Of a stretch of 64,000 bases of DNA, positions 1 through 10,741 are shown in pieces; position 1 is the stretch's first letter, and the number at the start of each line of letters is the position of its first letter. This stretch comes from Moesziomyces globuligerus. Lineage: Eukaryota > Basidiomycota > Ustilaginomycetes > Ustilaginales > Ustilaginaceae. The stretch covers positions 434,001 to 498,000 of the forward strand of contig JARVLF010000018.1 of the NCBI GenBank assembly GCA_030849465.1. Direction: 5' to 3'. The position numbers were made by a program, and so were the translations under genes. Below the pieces are notes generated by a model. That model had not been told where the DNA came from, searched no databases, and saw nothing but the letters and a program-made list of their open reading frames with translations.

Positions 1-1
1 A

Positions 2-2581
2 GCAACGGCGACGGGCAAGGTGCCCACGCGCCACTCGCGGTTCGGCACGACGATCAATTTTGTCGGACCGGATGGCGAGCGCCGAGTGGCGCGCAACCAG
101 GCGGCGCTGGTCAAGTCTGTGGCACAGTTGGCCGATGAGGCGCTGCACAAGGGCAAGCGAAGGGCGCAGCGCCGCAAAGACGCACAGGAGCGCGGAGCGC
201 CGAAGCTCAAGTCGGGCTGGACGCCAGAGGCGGCCGTCTTGCTTCAGGAGTGGGCGGATACTTTTGTCCAGGCGGGCTTCGAGCCACTGGCCAAGTCGAT
301 CCTCAAGGACATCCGCTCGGAGCGCGACAAGCTCGGCGACCTCGACGTGGCGCGCATCCGCATCATGCAGCTCGGCAGCTTCTTCCTCGACTACTTCCTC
401 TCGCGCCGCGCTGCCGCCGCCGCCAAGTCCAAGCGAACAGAAAAAAACACGACGACAACGGCAGAGCCACAAGAGCCACAGGACCAGCAAGGTAGCGGAG
501 GAGAGGAGTGGCCGTTTGAGCTGGTAGCGCAGTGGCTCGAGCCGTGGGCGTTCCGCATGGTGCTGGTGCGTACGCTGCAGGCGCAGGAGGCGCGGTCGTG
601 GCTCGAGTTCAATGCGGCGGTGCAGCTGTGGATCGTACTTCTGCGGTTGGTGGACGAGCTGGCGAGCAGCAAGATCGAGACGGAGCGCGAGGTGGCGGAA
701 GGTCTGCAGGCCGAGTTCTACTACATGGCCGAGACGCTCGATGCGTGCCATGCGATCGTACGCGCGTATTCGGCGCAGAGCTTCGCGTTCCTCGAGACGA
801 TCATCACGTTTGCGTACGTCATGCCCAAGATGCTCGAACGCTATGCATCCAACCGGGACCACATGTACGTGCAGGCCAAGAAGCACGTGCGTCGTTCGCG
901 GCAGGACGGCGATCTCGACGCGGCCGAGGACGAGGCGAGGCAGATCAAGGAGCAGCTAGCCGAGACGCGCAGCGAGCGCGAGTTCCGCTTCGCCGACTTC
1001 CAGCGCAAGCTGGCCACCAAGCAGCTGGCCAAGGCGTGCATCGACTATCTGGCGCGGTGGCAGGATTTCGACGATGCCGACGACCAGCTCAACCGGCTCG
1101 TCACCGTGATGCACCGCGTGGCGATCAAGGCCAACGACTACCGCCAATTCTTCCTTGCCGCCCACCGCGCCGCGCTGCGCAAGGTGCTCAGCGGCGACGG
1201 CATCCGTGTGCTCGAAGCGCGTGCTCCTACCTCGGCGCCGAACCTGCGGAAGCTGATGGACTACATCCTGCGCAAGTTCAGCAAGCTCACGCCGGAAGAG
1301 CAGGCGATCTACGACGAGGGCAAGCGGCCGCCGCGACCGGTCAAGCCGCCGAGGATGCCCGCCGAGATTGCGGTGCGGCCGGGGATGGCGCCCGAAGAGC
1401 AGATCGGAGTGGCGGTGGGACTGCTGCTCAAAAAGGAAAAGATGCAGGCGGTGCTGTGGGTCAAGTCGGCGCTCGAGATGGCCAGCGCAACGCGCACCGA
1501 GCTTGTGCTGCGCCACGAGGAGGACGAAGCGCGCCGCCTTGCTACGACTTCGGCCATCGAGGACGACGAGAGCTCGGCAGCGTTGCTGGGCGAGTTGGAG
1601 AAGCAGAACGAGTCGGTGGTGGAGCGATTCCAGCCGTTCGAGCTTGCGTACCGGGGCAACGACGAGCTGCGCACGGATGCCTCGCTGCTGCCGGAGCTCA
1701 AGCTGCTGTGCAGGCTGGTGGGGCTGGAGGCGAACGACGCCGAGGTGGTGCACTGGCGCTGGACGGTGCCGAAGGAGATTCTGCCTGCGCATCTGGATGC
1801 AAAGATCGAGACGATCGAGCGATACATCCGCGAGCCGCTGGACACGCACGGCCGAGAGCTCGGTGCGCTGGTGATGCGCGTGCGCAAGCCACGCGTAGGA
1901 GGTGAACAGGACGACCAACTCAATGCGACCGATCTGCCGGCCGGATGGAACGGATACGACAGCGACTCGGAGGACGAGGGCGACTACTTTGACCGGGCGC
2001 GGGCCACGGGCCACTTGATCAGCGGCGACCAGGTTGCGGCGGACGGGGGCCTGCTTCGCAGCAGCGGAACGAAGCGAGGCAAGGCTTCGAAACGCGGTGG
2101 AGGCAAGTCACGCAAGCCGAAGCGCCGAACGCAGCAGGATTTCATCAACGACAGCGACGACGAGTTTGCGTTTGCGCTGGGCGATGTCGACGACGAGCCG
2201 ACGCAGCGCGAGCGTGCGGGGTCGGAGCCCGAAGCGAGCGACGCCGAGAGCGCAGACGACGGACACGACACGCCGCCCACGAGCTCGGTGGCGGACGAGG
2301 CGCAGGACGAAGGCAAGCTGAATGCGCTTCAGGCACTGCGTGCGGCCAAGCAGCGCATCAAGGCGGCGTCGCGTCCGGCCAAGCCGCTGCAGGACGCGAG
2401 CGAGCGCACCAATCGACGGGTGGACACCAAGCGCCTCTTTCTCGCAGACAGCGACGAGGACGAAGACGACATCCTTGCGCTCTCGTCGCAGGAGCAGAAC
2501 GCGGCTATTGAAGAAGCCGCCTCGGCAGTGACCAAAAAGCGCAGGCTGGCCATCCTGGACGATGAGGATGAGCAAGACTGA
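2..2581 (+). CDS. tof1: Tof1/Swi1 (Timeless-family) replication fork protection protein, 5' partial
   Basis: The reading frame is open from base 2 to the TGA at 2579-2581 (859 residues). The start codon lies left of the window: the first in-window candidate is a GTG inside an open frame, so this is a C-terminal portion. The segment [10 protein letters not shown] followed by a basic [13 protein letters not shown] stretch is the conserved middle of fungal Tof1/Swi1 proteins. The C-terminal third is disordered, with acidic patches ([21 protein letters not shown]) alternating with Lys/Arg-rich stretches. In the known family, Tof1/Swi1 pairs with Csm3/Swi3, travels with the CMG helicase, and is needed for fork pausing and S-phase checkpoint signalling. 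The N-terminal Timeless repeats are outside the window. No intron is needed in the visible part. Identification rests on recognising the RFGTT block and overall layout. Confidence 0.85.
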   Translation, partial: ATATGKVPTRHSRFGTTINFVGPDGERRVARNQAALVKSVAQLADEALHKGKRRAQRRKDAQERGAPKLKSGWTPEAAVLLQEWADTFVQAGFEPLAKSILKDIRSERDKLGDLDVARIRIMQLGSFFLDYFLSRRAAAAAKSKRTEKNTTTTAEPQEPQDQQGSGGEEWPFELVAQWLEPWAFRMVLVRTLQAQEARSWLEFNAAVQLWIVLLRLVDELASSKIETEREVAEGLQAEFYYMAETLDACHAIVRAYSAQSFAFLETIITFAYVMPKMLERYASNRDHMYVQAKKHVRRSRQDGDLDAAEDEARQIKEQLAETRSEREFRFADFQRKLATKQLAKACIDYLARWQDFDDADDQLNRLVTVMHRVAIKANDYRQFFLAAHRAALRKVLSGDGIRVLEARAPTSAPNLRKLMDYILRKFSKLTPEEQAIYDEGKRPPRPVKPPRMPAEIAVRPGMAPEEQIGVAVGLLLKKEKMQAVLWVKSALEMASATRTELVLRHEEDEARRLATTSAIEDDESSAALLGELEKQNESVVERFQPFELAYRGNDELRTDASLLPELKLLCRLVGLEANDAEVVHWRWTVPKEILPAHLDAKIETIERYIREPLDTHGRELGALVMRVRKPRVGGEQDDQLNATDLPAGWNGYDSDSEDEGDYFDRARATGHLISGDQVAADGGLLRSSGTKRGKASKRGGGKSRKPKRRTQQDFINDSDDEFAFALGDVDDEPTQRERAGSEPEASDAESADDGHDTPPTSSVADEAQDEGKLNALQALRAAKQRIKAASRPAKPLQDASERTNRRVDTKRLFLADSDEDEDDILALSSQEQNAAIEEAASAVTKKRRLAILDDEDEQD

Positions 2582-3242
2582 TGCCACTGGCCTCACACAT
2601 GTATCGGTAGACGACGATTCAAACTTGACCGTTTGCATTCCATCATTCTGAAGTCTTGCTTGTGCAATGTGAGCGGTGATGGGCTCGGGGCGGGATGGAG
2701 TGCTTGGGGTGTCGGTGGGTTGGGCCATGCTGCAGGATGCGGGGGATGCGCCACATCCGGCTAGGCGCGAGCCATCTGACAGCCGGCGCGCCGGAAGCCG
2801 TTGAAAGCGCGAGAGAGCCAGCCCGAATCGGCCCAGCGCGGCGACCACGACAACGGACAGCCACGGCTACTATTGAACTCTGCGTGGTGCTGCCCAGCCG
2901 CGAATTTTTTGGGATTCCAAAGCCGACGCCAAACGGCCCTCGAGAGCGCGACGCTCAGATCAGTCCCGCTGCCGGCTCGCAAGTTGCCGCCGCTGCTGGC
3001 ACTTGACAATCCACAATCGCTTCCACAACCAACCCACAATTCAAGCCGGCTCGAGCAGCCTGCTGTTGAAGCTCGACCGCACCATCGCAGCCATATTCGG
3101 CCTACGATCCATACCAGCGCGGCTCGGAGCCGTCGTCGCTACCTCGCCTCTCGCAGCTGTGCGCGGTCCTCGTTGTGCTCCACTCCGCCCCTCGTCGCTT
3201 GCGTCCAGCTCTCCCAGCACAACAGGCTTCCTCTCACGCACC
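2582..3242. other. Intergenic region tof1 / Nudix gene
   Basis: About 660 bp between the tof1 stop and the first in-frame ATG of the Nudix gene. It must contain the tof1 3' end and the promoter and 5' UTR of the next gene. The Nudix frame stays open upstream of 3243 but offers only non-ATG starts. No other gene is seen. Confidence 0.5.
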
Positions 3243-4823
3243 ATGGCTTCGTCGAGCCTCAATACGAACAGCGCCATCTTGGCGCACTTGGCACATGCGC
3301 TCGGGCGGATCTCGCGCATCCCGCCGCGCGTGATCGCCAGTCCCCCCACGCAACCCCGTCGCGCCTCGGTGGCGATCCTCGTGCGTGTCCGACCGACGGC
3401 CGAGGACGAAGCATGGCTTGCACAGAACTACGATCCCGAAGGTCAGCACCCTGGCAGCGCCCCACCCCTCTCAGGTACCGAGCCAGGCGCCAGCCAGGAG
3501 ATGGCCAACTCGGGCGTGCACGTCTCGCAGGCTTCGATAGGCCATGCGTCGATGGCGTCGAGTGTAGCGTCGCAGGATCTGTCGACGACGCTCGGCGGCT
3601 TTTTCGAGCAGCCGTGGGTGCAGCGCGGCACGCCCGAGATCCTGTACATCAAGCGCGCCGCGCGCATCGGCGACAACTGGTCGGCGCACGTCGCCTTCCC
3701 CGGCGGCCGCAAGGAGGAGGGCGACGAGAACGGCCTCTACACGGCCATGCGCGAGACGTGGGAAGAGGTCGGCATCGATCTGGCCGAGAAGGAGTTTTCG
3801 TGCGTCGGGCAGCTCGACGACCGCGAGATCACCACGAGCCTCGGAAAGCGCCTCCTCATGGTCCTCTCGCCCTACGTCTTTGTCCAGACATCGCCCTTCA
3901 GCCCGCTGCCGGACCTGCAGCCCAGCGAGGTCGCATCGGCACATTGGATCCCCATCTCGCTGCTGTACACGCCTCGGCCCAAGTGGGGCACGACGTCGGT
4001 CGATATCAGCTCGCGCCTCGCACCCAAATCGCCGCTCGTCCGCTGGGTGCTGCGTGCGCTGGTGGGCAAGATGGACTTCAAGTGCATCCTGCTGCCCAAC
4101 GAGCCCGTCGCTGTGGCCGAGTCGGATGAGAACGACGACGAGGCGTATGCCGACTCGTCCATGGGCGACAAGCCCGGTGCGCGCATCGCGCAGATGGAGG
4201 AAGGTGCCGTCCGTCCCGAGCTCCGTCTGTGGGGCCTGACGCTGGGGATGACGCTCGATCTGCTCTCGCACATGACGACGTTCCACAGCAGCTCGTCCTT
4301 CCGCTCGGGTGATCCTGCCGCTGTCAACGAGCCTCGGCCTTCGTCGCCGCACCGCGCGGTGCCGCCACTGGAGCACGCATCGAGCGGTCTGCCGAGTGCC
4401 GGCGAGCTCGTCTCGTCGCCGCTGGTGTCGGCGAACCGCGTCATCGCGCGCATACGCGACGAGTTCCACCTCAACCCGCCACCCGCCTCGCACGCGCTCG
4501 CACCCAGCCTCACCTCGGTCTTCCCGCGCTTCTCGTATCCCGACGTCAACTTCTGGATCTGGTTCTTTGGCTGGCGTTACCGCTCCGTCGTCCGCGGCTG
4601 GGAGTCCAGCGTCGGCACTCGCATCGAGCGCAAGTTCAACTGGTCCGGCATGGCGCTCGGTGCGTTCTACTCGGCTGTGCGTCGTGCGCTCGTCGTTGCT
4701 GTGATCCTGCGTGCGCTCGGTATGCTCTCGGCGGCTAGCATCACCACCTGGTTAGTGGGCAGGAAGGTCAACAGGTCCAGAAGGGGACTCCCCGGTCTGG
4801 GCCTCGACGAGCTGCTCGCTTAA
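3243..4823 (+). CDS. Nudix hydrolase, CoA-diphosphatase-like, with C-terminal membrane segment
   Basis: Single-exon gene of 526 residues. The start is the first ATG in a frame that extends further upstream; its context (cgcaccATGgc) is good. At roughly residues 149-177 there is FPGGRKEEGDE, then TAMRETWEEVG, a Nudix box with the REXXEEXG core that binds metal. The spacing from GG to RE is one residue longer than the classic Nudix pattern and matches the spacing in CoA-diphosphatase-type Nudix proteins (NUDT7/8, Pcd1). Substrate assignment is therefore inference: a CoA or other nucleoside-diphosphate derivative. A Ser/Pro-rich linker follows the catalytic domain. The C-terminus is aromatic (FWIWFFGWRYR) and ends in a hydrophobic stretch around residues 475-500 followed by basic residues, suggesting a tail-anchored or otherwise membrane-bound form. 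Such an extension is not part of the soluble NUDT7/8 enzymes. Confidence 0.85.
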   Translation: MASSSLNTNSAILAHLAHALGRISRIPPRVIASPPTQPRRASVAILVRVRPTAEDEAWLAQNYDPEGQHPGSAPPLSGTEPGASQEMANSGVHVSQASIGHASMASSVASQDLSTTLGGFFEQPWVQRGTPEILYIKRAARIGDNWSAHVAFPGGRKEEGDENGLYTAMRETWEEVGIDLAEKEFSCVGQLDDREITTSLGKRLLMVLSPYVFVQTSPFSPLPDLQPSEVASAHWIPISLLYTPRPKWGTTSVDISSRLAPKSPLVRWVLRALVGKMDFKCILLPNEPVAVAESDENDDEAYADSSMGDKPGARIAQMEEGAVRPELRLWGLTLGMTLDLLSHMTTFHSSSSFRSGDPAAVNEPRPSSPHRAVPPLEHASSGLPSAGELVSSPLVSANRVIARIRDEFHLNPPPASHALAPSLTSVFPRFSYPDVNFWIWFFGWRYRSVVRGWESSVGTRIERKFNWSGMALGAFYSAVRRALVVAVILRALGMLSAASITTWLVGRKVNRSRRGLPGLGLDELLA

Positions 4824-5128
4824 TTACGACATGCAATGCAATGGTAACCCCTCGGAACTCTCTTCAGCTAGAACCTTCCCGTCGGGTCAAAAACGTCGCC
4901 TGAGGGTGGTTCGTGTCTATGGTTGAATGGATCTTCGGAAGACGGGAGAGGAGCGAGCTGCAGCTTGTTGGAGAGGATGAAATTCGCGCGGCGGAGCACG
5001 CGCTTTCGGCTGAGTTTGACGCTCGTCCAAAACTCGACACTCCACTTGTGACTTCGATTCGGGCCTCGAGCGCTTGACGCTCCGCCATCATCTCGACGAC
5101 GCAAGTTTGCACGGTGCGAGCTGCAACC
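4824..5128. promoter_or_regulatory. Short intergenic and promoter region before rtr1
   Basis: About 305 bp between the Nudix stop and the rtr1 start, on the same strand. It must hold the terminator of the first gene and the promoter of the second. No recognisable motif was picked out. Confidence 0.4.
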
Positions 5129-6571
5129 ATGACCGGCACCACGCGTACGGATGGGCCGGCCGAGGCGCCCACCAGTCGACGCAAGGCGCCTGTGGACACG
5201 AACCGCATCCCGGGCTCCGCGGCTTCGATGCACGTCCAGGAACGCACGCAGCGCTCCTCAGCCTCCTCGGACCCCTCCGCAGCCTCGAGCTCTGCCTCGG
5301 CGTCCAAACCCTCCGCTGCATCGAGCAAGGGTCGGAGCGCGATAGCGGTGATGCAGCCGTTCCTCGACTCGAGCACGACCGGCGACTCGCCGATCGAGCC
5401 GACGGATATCCAGCTGCTGACGACGTCGATCCTGTCGAACCAGGAGCGCCAGCGCGTCATCCTCTTCTACCAGGAGAAGCTGATCCACTCGAACCCGACG
5501 CTGTTGGAGCTGCGGCAGTCGTTGCTCTTCCTCTCGGCTGCGTCGTGGGGGCAGATTCTGGAGGAGCGCAATCTGGCTCGCAAGTGCTCGTATCCACCTT
5601 GCCCGCACGCCTCGCCCACTGCGGCGTTGGGAGGCAGGGGCAAGTTCCGCATCGATATGAAGAGCAAGTCGGTCCGGGCGCTCGAGGATCGTGACTTGGG
5701 CGAACCGGGAAATACGTTTGACGAGGTGCGCGATCTCTTCTGCGCGCGCGCGTGCTATGCGCGCTCCGAGTGGATCTTGCGCTGGGTGCTGTCGGACAAG
5801 GAGCTCGGGCTTCGGGAGGAGGGGAGCAAGGGAGAGAAGGGTGGGGCGGCGGTACTGGGAGGCAAGTGGCAGAAGTTGACCGCACATCCGAGAGGGTACG
5901 AACAGATCGAGCTGCTCGAAGATCTAGAGGCGCAGCATGCGATCGACCTCGAACATCCCGATCCCGCCTCGACGTTGGAGCAAGTCGATCACGAATCAGA
6001 GCCGGCGCGCGATGCAAAGCGCGATCCGATACGCACGCGAGGCACCGACACCGAGCAGCTGGACAAGGCCATGGGTGGGTTGAACATCATCGAGCGTGGT
6101 AAGAGCTCGGATGCTCCGGTGCGTGCTGTCGCCACAGCCAGCCAAGCCGACGCGAACGCCGTCGTTGCTGCTGTTTCGGTAGCTGCGGGCGGGGCGGGCG
6201 GCAAGACGGTGCCTTCTCGAACGGCGTATACGGTGGATGTTCCGAACACGGTGGGTGCGCGGTTCAGCTCGCAGACGACCGGCGCGAGTGGGCGCGACGA
6301 GGGCGATGAGGACGAGGTCGATGTGCGCGAGCGCGAGCTCGAGCGCATCCTCCGCTTCGCTTCCCTCGCTACGGGATCGCGTCCTCGACCCAGAAACACC
6401 ACCATCCGAATCGAAACCTCCGCCCCCACCACAACACCAGCGACAGAGGAGACTACCCACGACCCGCCCGAGGATCCCCAGCTCGTGGCTCAGCGCAGAG
6501 AAATCGCCCGCATGATGGACGAGGCCCTCGCCGTGCGCAACCACCAACGCGAAAAAGGCCTCCTAGATTGA
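5129..6571 (+). CDS. rtr1: RNA polymerase II CTD phosphatase Rtr1 / RPAP2 homologue
   Basis: Single exon, 480 residues, starting at the ATG at 5129 (an upstream GTG in frame is ignored). The Rtr1/RPAP2 zinc signature is visible: Cys153-x4-Cys158 (KCSYPPC) and, about 45 residues on, Cys205-x3-Cys209 (LFCARACY), followed by a hydrophobic helix (SEWILRWVL). In the family this zinc domain binds the Pol II CTD, acts on Ser5 (and possibly Tyr1) phosphate during the transition to elongation, and helps Pol II nuclear import. The N-terminal ~70 residues are Ser/Ala-rich and disordered. The C-terminal half is poorly conserved, acidic, with a basic region near the end. Convergent with the symporter gene, 392 bp away. 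Confidence 0.9.
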   Translation: MTGTTRTDGPAEAPTSRRKAPVDTNRIPGSAASMHVQERTQRSSASSDPSAASSSASASKPSAASSKGRSAIAVMQPFLDSSTTGDSPIEPTDIQLLTTSILSNQERQRVILFYQEKLIHSNPTLLELRQSLLFLSAASWGQILEERNLARKCSYPPCPHASPTAALGGRGKFRIDMKSKSVRALEDRDLGEPGNTFDEVRDLFCARACYARSEWILRWVLSDKELGLREEGSKGEKGGAAVLGGKWQKLTAHPRGYEQIELLEDLEAQHAIDLEHPDPASTLEQVDHESEPARDAKRDPIRTRGTDTEQLDKAMGGLNIIERGKSSDAPVRAVATASQADANAVVAAVSVAAGGAGGKTVPSRTAYTVDVPNTVGARFSSQTTGASGRDEGDEDEVDVRERELERILRFASLATGSRPRPRNTTIRIETSAPTTTPATEETTHDPPEDPQLVAQRREIARMMDEALAVRNHQREKGLLD

Positions 6572-6963
6572 AACCCCCACGCGTGCATTTGTACTTGTAT
6601 ATTCCCCCGTCCACTCAACCAGACTTTCATCGCCACGTCCACTCAGCAACACCAGGCAGTTTCCACATGCGACACAGGCCAAAATCGACAGCTCGAGACC
6701 GAGGAGACCAAGCATGTTGTTCCAGGCACGGCGATCCTAACCGAAGCAAACCGCGAGAAAGGAGAGAAGAAACAGGAGCAGAACACAAGCTCGCGCGGCA
6801 AGCGGACACACGAAGCGAAGTGGAACACGAAGCGAAGTGGAAGGGGGAAGACAAAGCAGGAATGGGAGAATATGGGAAGATTTTGAGTGACCGAGGTCGT
6901 TGAGTGTTGAACTCTTGACGGCACTGGCGTGCAGCGCTGATGCAGTCGTGGTGTCAGATACGG
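6572..6963. other. Convergent 3' intergenic region (rtr1 / symporter)
   Basis: 392 bp between two stop codons facing each other, expected to carry both polyadenylation regions. It is purine-rich and holds the 17-bp tandem duplication listed separately. No gene is seen. Confidence 0.5.
6809..6842. repeat. Perfect 17-bp tandem duplication
   Basis: The unit CACGAAGCGAAGTGGAA occurs twice with no gap (6809-6825 and 6826-6842) in the non-coding convergent region. Probably a simple replication-slippage duplication. Confidence 0.9.
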
Positions 6964-9900
6964 CTACTTGGTCGAGGCGTCGGAGCCGTACCTCTTGAGC
7001 TCCGCGCCAGCGGGCAGCACAGCCGGGTCTTCGAGCTTGTGGCCGTCGTTGGGGTTACCCGAGCCGTGAACGCCGTGGAAGTCGGCAGGCCTGTCCTCGG
7101 GGAGCGCCCACTTGGACACGTCGAACTCGCGGTACTCGAAGACGGTGTACTCGCGGCCAGTGTATCTGCAGAACACGTATGTGCCCGCGGCCCTGATGCC
7201 GAACGTGGCAAACGTCCAGCCGAGACTACCGAGCGGCGCAGCAAAGAATGCTCCGAGCACACTAAAGTCGTCGATGTACAAACCGTTGGGCAGGCCGAGC
7301 AGCTTGATGCCCTCCATCGCACTGCCGTAGAACGCAGTGCCGAAGAGGAAGACGGTGAGGAAGCCACCCACAGCACCACCGACCGCATCGACACCGTTGA
7401 GGAAGTACAGCCTCGGCACGAGTCCGAGCAGGAACGCCGGGATGCACGCGATCGCCGCCAGATCCGCCACGAGGAACACCTCGAGGATATCAATGTTCTT
7501 CACCGCCAGCACCACCGAGGGCACGTTGATCACGACCAGGATCGCACGGCACCACCAGATGTTGACGCGGCCGAGGAAGACGTCGTTCGAGATGGTCGAG
7601 ATCTGCGCCGACTGGAACGTGTCGTACGCCGACGAGCTCAGGCAGCCCGCCAGCACGATCACGATGCCCGTCACCCAGTTCGGCAGCGTGTTGATGATGT
7701 AGAAGAACGTGAGCGATCCGTCGTCCTCGGCCGTAGGCCCATTGAAGAGCCCCGACCACCACGCCAGCGGACCTGCCATGCCAACGATGAAGCAGATGGC
7801 AAACAGCGGCACGGTGGCAAAGAGGACCGACAGATAGAGCGTCTTGTTGTTCTTGGACGCAAACGCACGCTGCCAGAAGCCCTGGTTGAACATCTGGCTA
7901 AACACCAACGCGGCGGTGAGGATGTACCACAGCTCGCCGCCGAGACGCTGCGGCTTGAGCAGGCCGGACGATTCGACGCGCGCGTGGTCGACGTCCAGGT
8001 TGACGCCGACGGCGATGGTGGCGATGACGATGAAGATCATGATGATCACCGCGTTGACGTTGTCCGTGTACAGCGACGCCTTGAAGCCGCCGTATGCCGT
8101 GTAGATCGTCGTGCTCAGCGCCACGATCAGCGCGGCGACGGTCGGGTTGACGCCACCGAGCACGTTGACCGTCGAGCCGTACGTGTTGAGCTCGACCAAC
8201 ATGAAGCAGAACATGAAGCCGACGAAGATGAGCGCCGACAGCACGCCGACCGGCCAGCCGTAGCGGCGTCGGATGTACTCGGCAAGTGTGAATCCGTCGG
8301 GGCAGACGCGTCGGATCTGCGGTCCAAGCCAGGCAAACGCCCAGAGCGGAGCGACCGTGGAGAAGCAGTAGGCTGTGAGACCGAGGATGCCAGCATTCGG
8401 GATGACCGCCAGCTGCGGGTAGCCGAAGAAGAGCGAGGAGGACATGTCTGTTGCACAGCAATGTAGATGCAGAAAGGGGCGAGGCAAGACGACGTTGTGA
8501 GTAAGTCAGCAGACGACCGCGAGCGCGGTGGCAGTCCAATGTTGGGCGAAGGCAACGGAACACGAAGAGGCCGAACAGTGCGACGAGCGAGCTCAGCGAG
8601 ATCTACAAATCCATGCAAGCCCCGAAAAGCACGGGAGGTGCAGCGAACAGCGAGCGTTTCGACGGCATCAGCAGCGCAAGTGCGCGCGACTTTACGCTGC
8701 AGCGACACTGAACGCCAGAGGCTACCGGGATTTGCGATCTCGTGAGATCGTGTCGTCGTCGTACATGAGGCCTCCTTGACTCCGTCGCCTGCCGCAAGAT
8801 TGGCTGCCATCGCCTCCTTTGGCACAAGGCGAGGAAGGGAGAAACCCAACCGGCGCGAGCCATACCCAGGTCGATCCGCGCCTGGAATGCCAGCTGGCAA
8901 GCGATGGCAAGAGCAGGGAGCCGGGAGACCTTGAGCGGACAAGCGGCCAGCAAGGGATGTACAGAGGGAGAGTACAGGTTGGAAAGGATAGAAAAGGCAT
9001 GCAGCATTCCCTTCGCGAGTCCTAACTCGATCAGGTAATATCAGCAACCTGACCGCCTCAGTCTGCCGCTGCCGGCATACTCTAGCGCACCATCCTAGCC
9101 GAAGCGGCCAGGATGGTGGTGGAGATCCGGTAGCAGCAACATCGAAACGAGCCAAGGAAGCCGATGACGGTATGATCTCAGCCCGTCGTGCCTAATCGGC
9201 GAAGCGGCAGTGGAGATGAGGCACAGAGGCCGCCAACCACTGCCGGAACACTGATCCAAGGACCCGCAGTCACACGATCGCCCGGCAACAAGACCGAGCG
9301 ACGGCTCATGCGGGCCAGACACGCAAGCACCCGTAGCTGATGCCAAACTGATTGAGTTTGGTCTTTGATAGGCTTGACGTCCGCTTGGGTCCTCGCCACC
9401 GGTGTGGTTGTGTTCGAATCGTATCTTGTAGCGCCTGGCGTCGGATTGGCGTTAGACTGATGCGGTTTGAGAGTTGAGCAGACCGGATCGAGATGATCCA
9501 CGGCGACCCATCGGTATCGGTTTTGAGCGATTCCTTCGTAGAGCGGCCTGGTACAATCCAGGCCGCCAGCATTCTCGAGCTCCGCGGTTGGGCAGAGGAG
9601 AACATGAAGCCCAAAAGGGCCAAATCAAATCAGGGGAGGAGGCGTCGAGCCGGGGGGTGACAAGAGGAGGGGGACGAGATCATACAGCGATGATCGAGGA
9701 GGGGGTTCGCGAAGGGTACGTACCTGTCATGGCAAGACAGCATGCTGCAGCGAAGCCGGATGCGCGGATAGCGCCCAGCCTGCCTGCCTCATCGGAAACA
9801 TCCTTTCGAGTCCGCTGTATGCAGCGGTGGGATGACGGAGGCAGGGCTTGAAAACTTCAAAATGGGAGGTGTAGAGCCGGCATACTAACTTGATGCGATC

Positions 9901-10158
9901 CAATTAAGCGTGAGTGGCAAAACTGTAGCGGAAGGAGATGCGCAAGGAGCAAATCGAGCAAACTATCGTGTCAGCTGGGCATGAACAAAGCAAATCAATG
10001 AAGCTCATCTCGGTCCGTGTACACGTACCACTCTGCGTTCGGAGACCAGACAGGAAGTCGGTGGTGTTGCGAACCTTGTAGCCGGCAAAGAGGCCGACGA
10101 GCATGAAGCCGCATAGCGTCGAGTAGACCAGCGCGTTGGCCAGCGAAGTCTCCAGCAT
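6964..10158 (-). CDS. Sodium:solute symporter family (SSS) permease, three exons with a microexon
   Basis: Proposed CDS: complement(join(6964..8447, 9890..9922, 10029..10158)), 548 residues. Exon 1 has an ATG at 10158 (context aaaccATG) and encodes the first membrane helix, ending ...SGLRTQS at a GTACGT donor in phase 1. A 33-nt exon (9922-9890) between CTACAG and GTTAGT adds V-LPLTLNWIAS. Phase and protein sequence then join exactly to the third exon at 8447 (CAACAG acceptor), giving ...IASN-MSSSLFFGYPQ. The protein has about 12-13 hydrophobic segments, typical of SSS transporters, and a hydrophilic C-terminal tail. Fungal relatives are often labelled urea/DUR3-like, but this protein is shorter than Dur3, so the substrate (urea, polyamine, another small solute) is not assigned. 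The first exon pair fits family order well. The oddity is the 1442-bp second intron. Confidence 0.85.
8448..9889 (-). other. Unusually long second intron (1442 bp) of the symporter gene
   Basis: The intron starts with GTTAGT and ends with CAACAG on the minus strand; a possible branch-point CTGAC lies about 50 bp before the 3' end. Most introns here are 70-150 bp. Several short open frames exist in it on both strands but none looks like a known protein. Phase is satisfied without a further exon. It could hide an alternative promoter or a non-coding RNA; nothing specific is visible. Confidence 0.7.
9890..9922 (-). other. 33-nt microexon of the symporter gene
   Basis: Bounded on the minus strand by ctacag and gttagt. 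It encodes LPLTLNWIAS plus split codons on both sides (V and N), filling exactly the gap between membrane helix 1 and the SSSLFFGYP helix. Removing it would also restore frame (33 is a multiple of three), so skipping gives an 11-residue deletion rather than a frameshift. Confidence 0.85.
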
Positions 10159-10741
10159 GGTTTGCGTATCGTTCTACGAGGATGCGAGTACGACCCTAGA
10201 AACGGCAAAGATAGATGGTGGTGGCGGTGAAGGAAGATGTTTGTTGAAAACACGGAAGGCTAGAAATGCTTAGGCAGTTTCCCGTGCTCTTCTGCATGAG
10301 TCAGGAGCTTCCGTGGGGCAGAACGGGAAAGGCAAAAAGCAGAGCAGACCGTGGAATTTTCGGGCCAGGAACGCGCATGGATCGGAGCCTGCCGAATTTG
10401 ACTGCCATGTTCTGCCCACGCGCGCCAGGATCTGAAAATCGATTGGGCCCCATCCTCATCCTCCCACATCTGCAGCCCTTCTCTGTGGGAAAGAAAAAAA
10501 AATCAGAAAAACATGGGGCGCTCCGCACTTTCCAAAACCGTCCTTTTCCGGACCGTCGTTTTCCGATCCCCACCAGTGAACCCACAGCTACACATTCAGG
10601 ATCCCACTCGCTCCAAGGTCGTATCATGCAGATGTATTCAAAATGTCCGTTTGCAGTACAGTATACCTGATATCAGGTTTGCTTCGATAGTGGGAGGGGC
10701 AGAAGAGGCGGGAGAGGAAAGGCTCTCGCTCCATGCGCTGC
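10159..10741. promoter_or_regulatory. Symporter promoter / arrestin-gene 3' region
   Basis: 583 bp between the symporter start (minus strand) and the stop of the arrestin-domain gene (minus strand). It contains an A-run around 10493-10502. No gene is seen. Confidence 0.45.

Noticed and set aside
6940..8466. Plus-strand ORF of 508 codons opposite the symporter
   Set aside because: Charged, Arg/Glu/Asp/His-rich translation typical of the antisense of a membrane protein; the minus strand has the clear SSS transporter.
9405..9425. GTTCGAATC motif inside the long symporter intron
   Set aside because: Looks like a B box but no A box or cloverleaf can be drawn around it.
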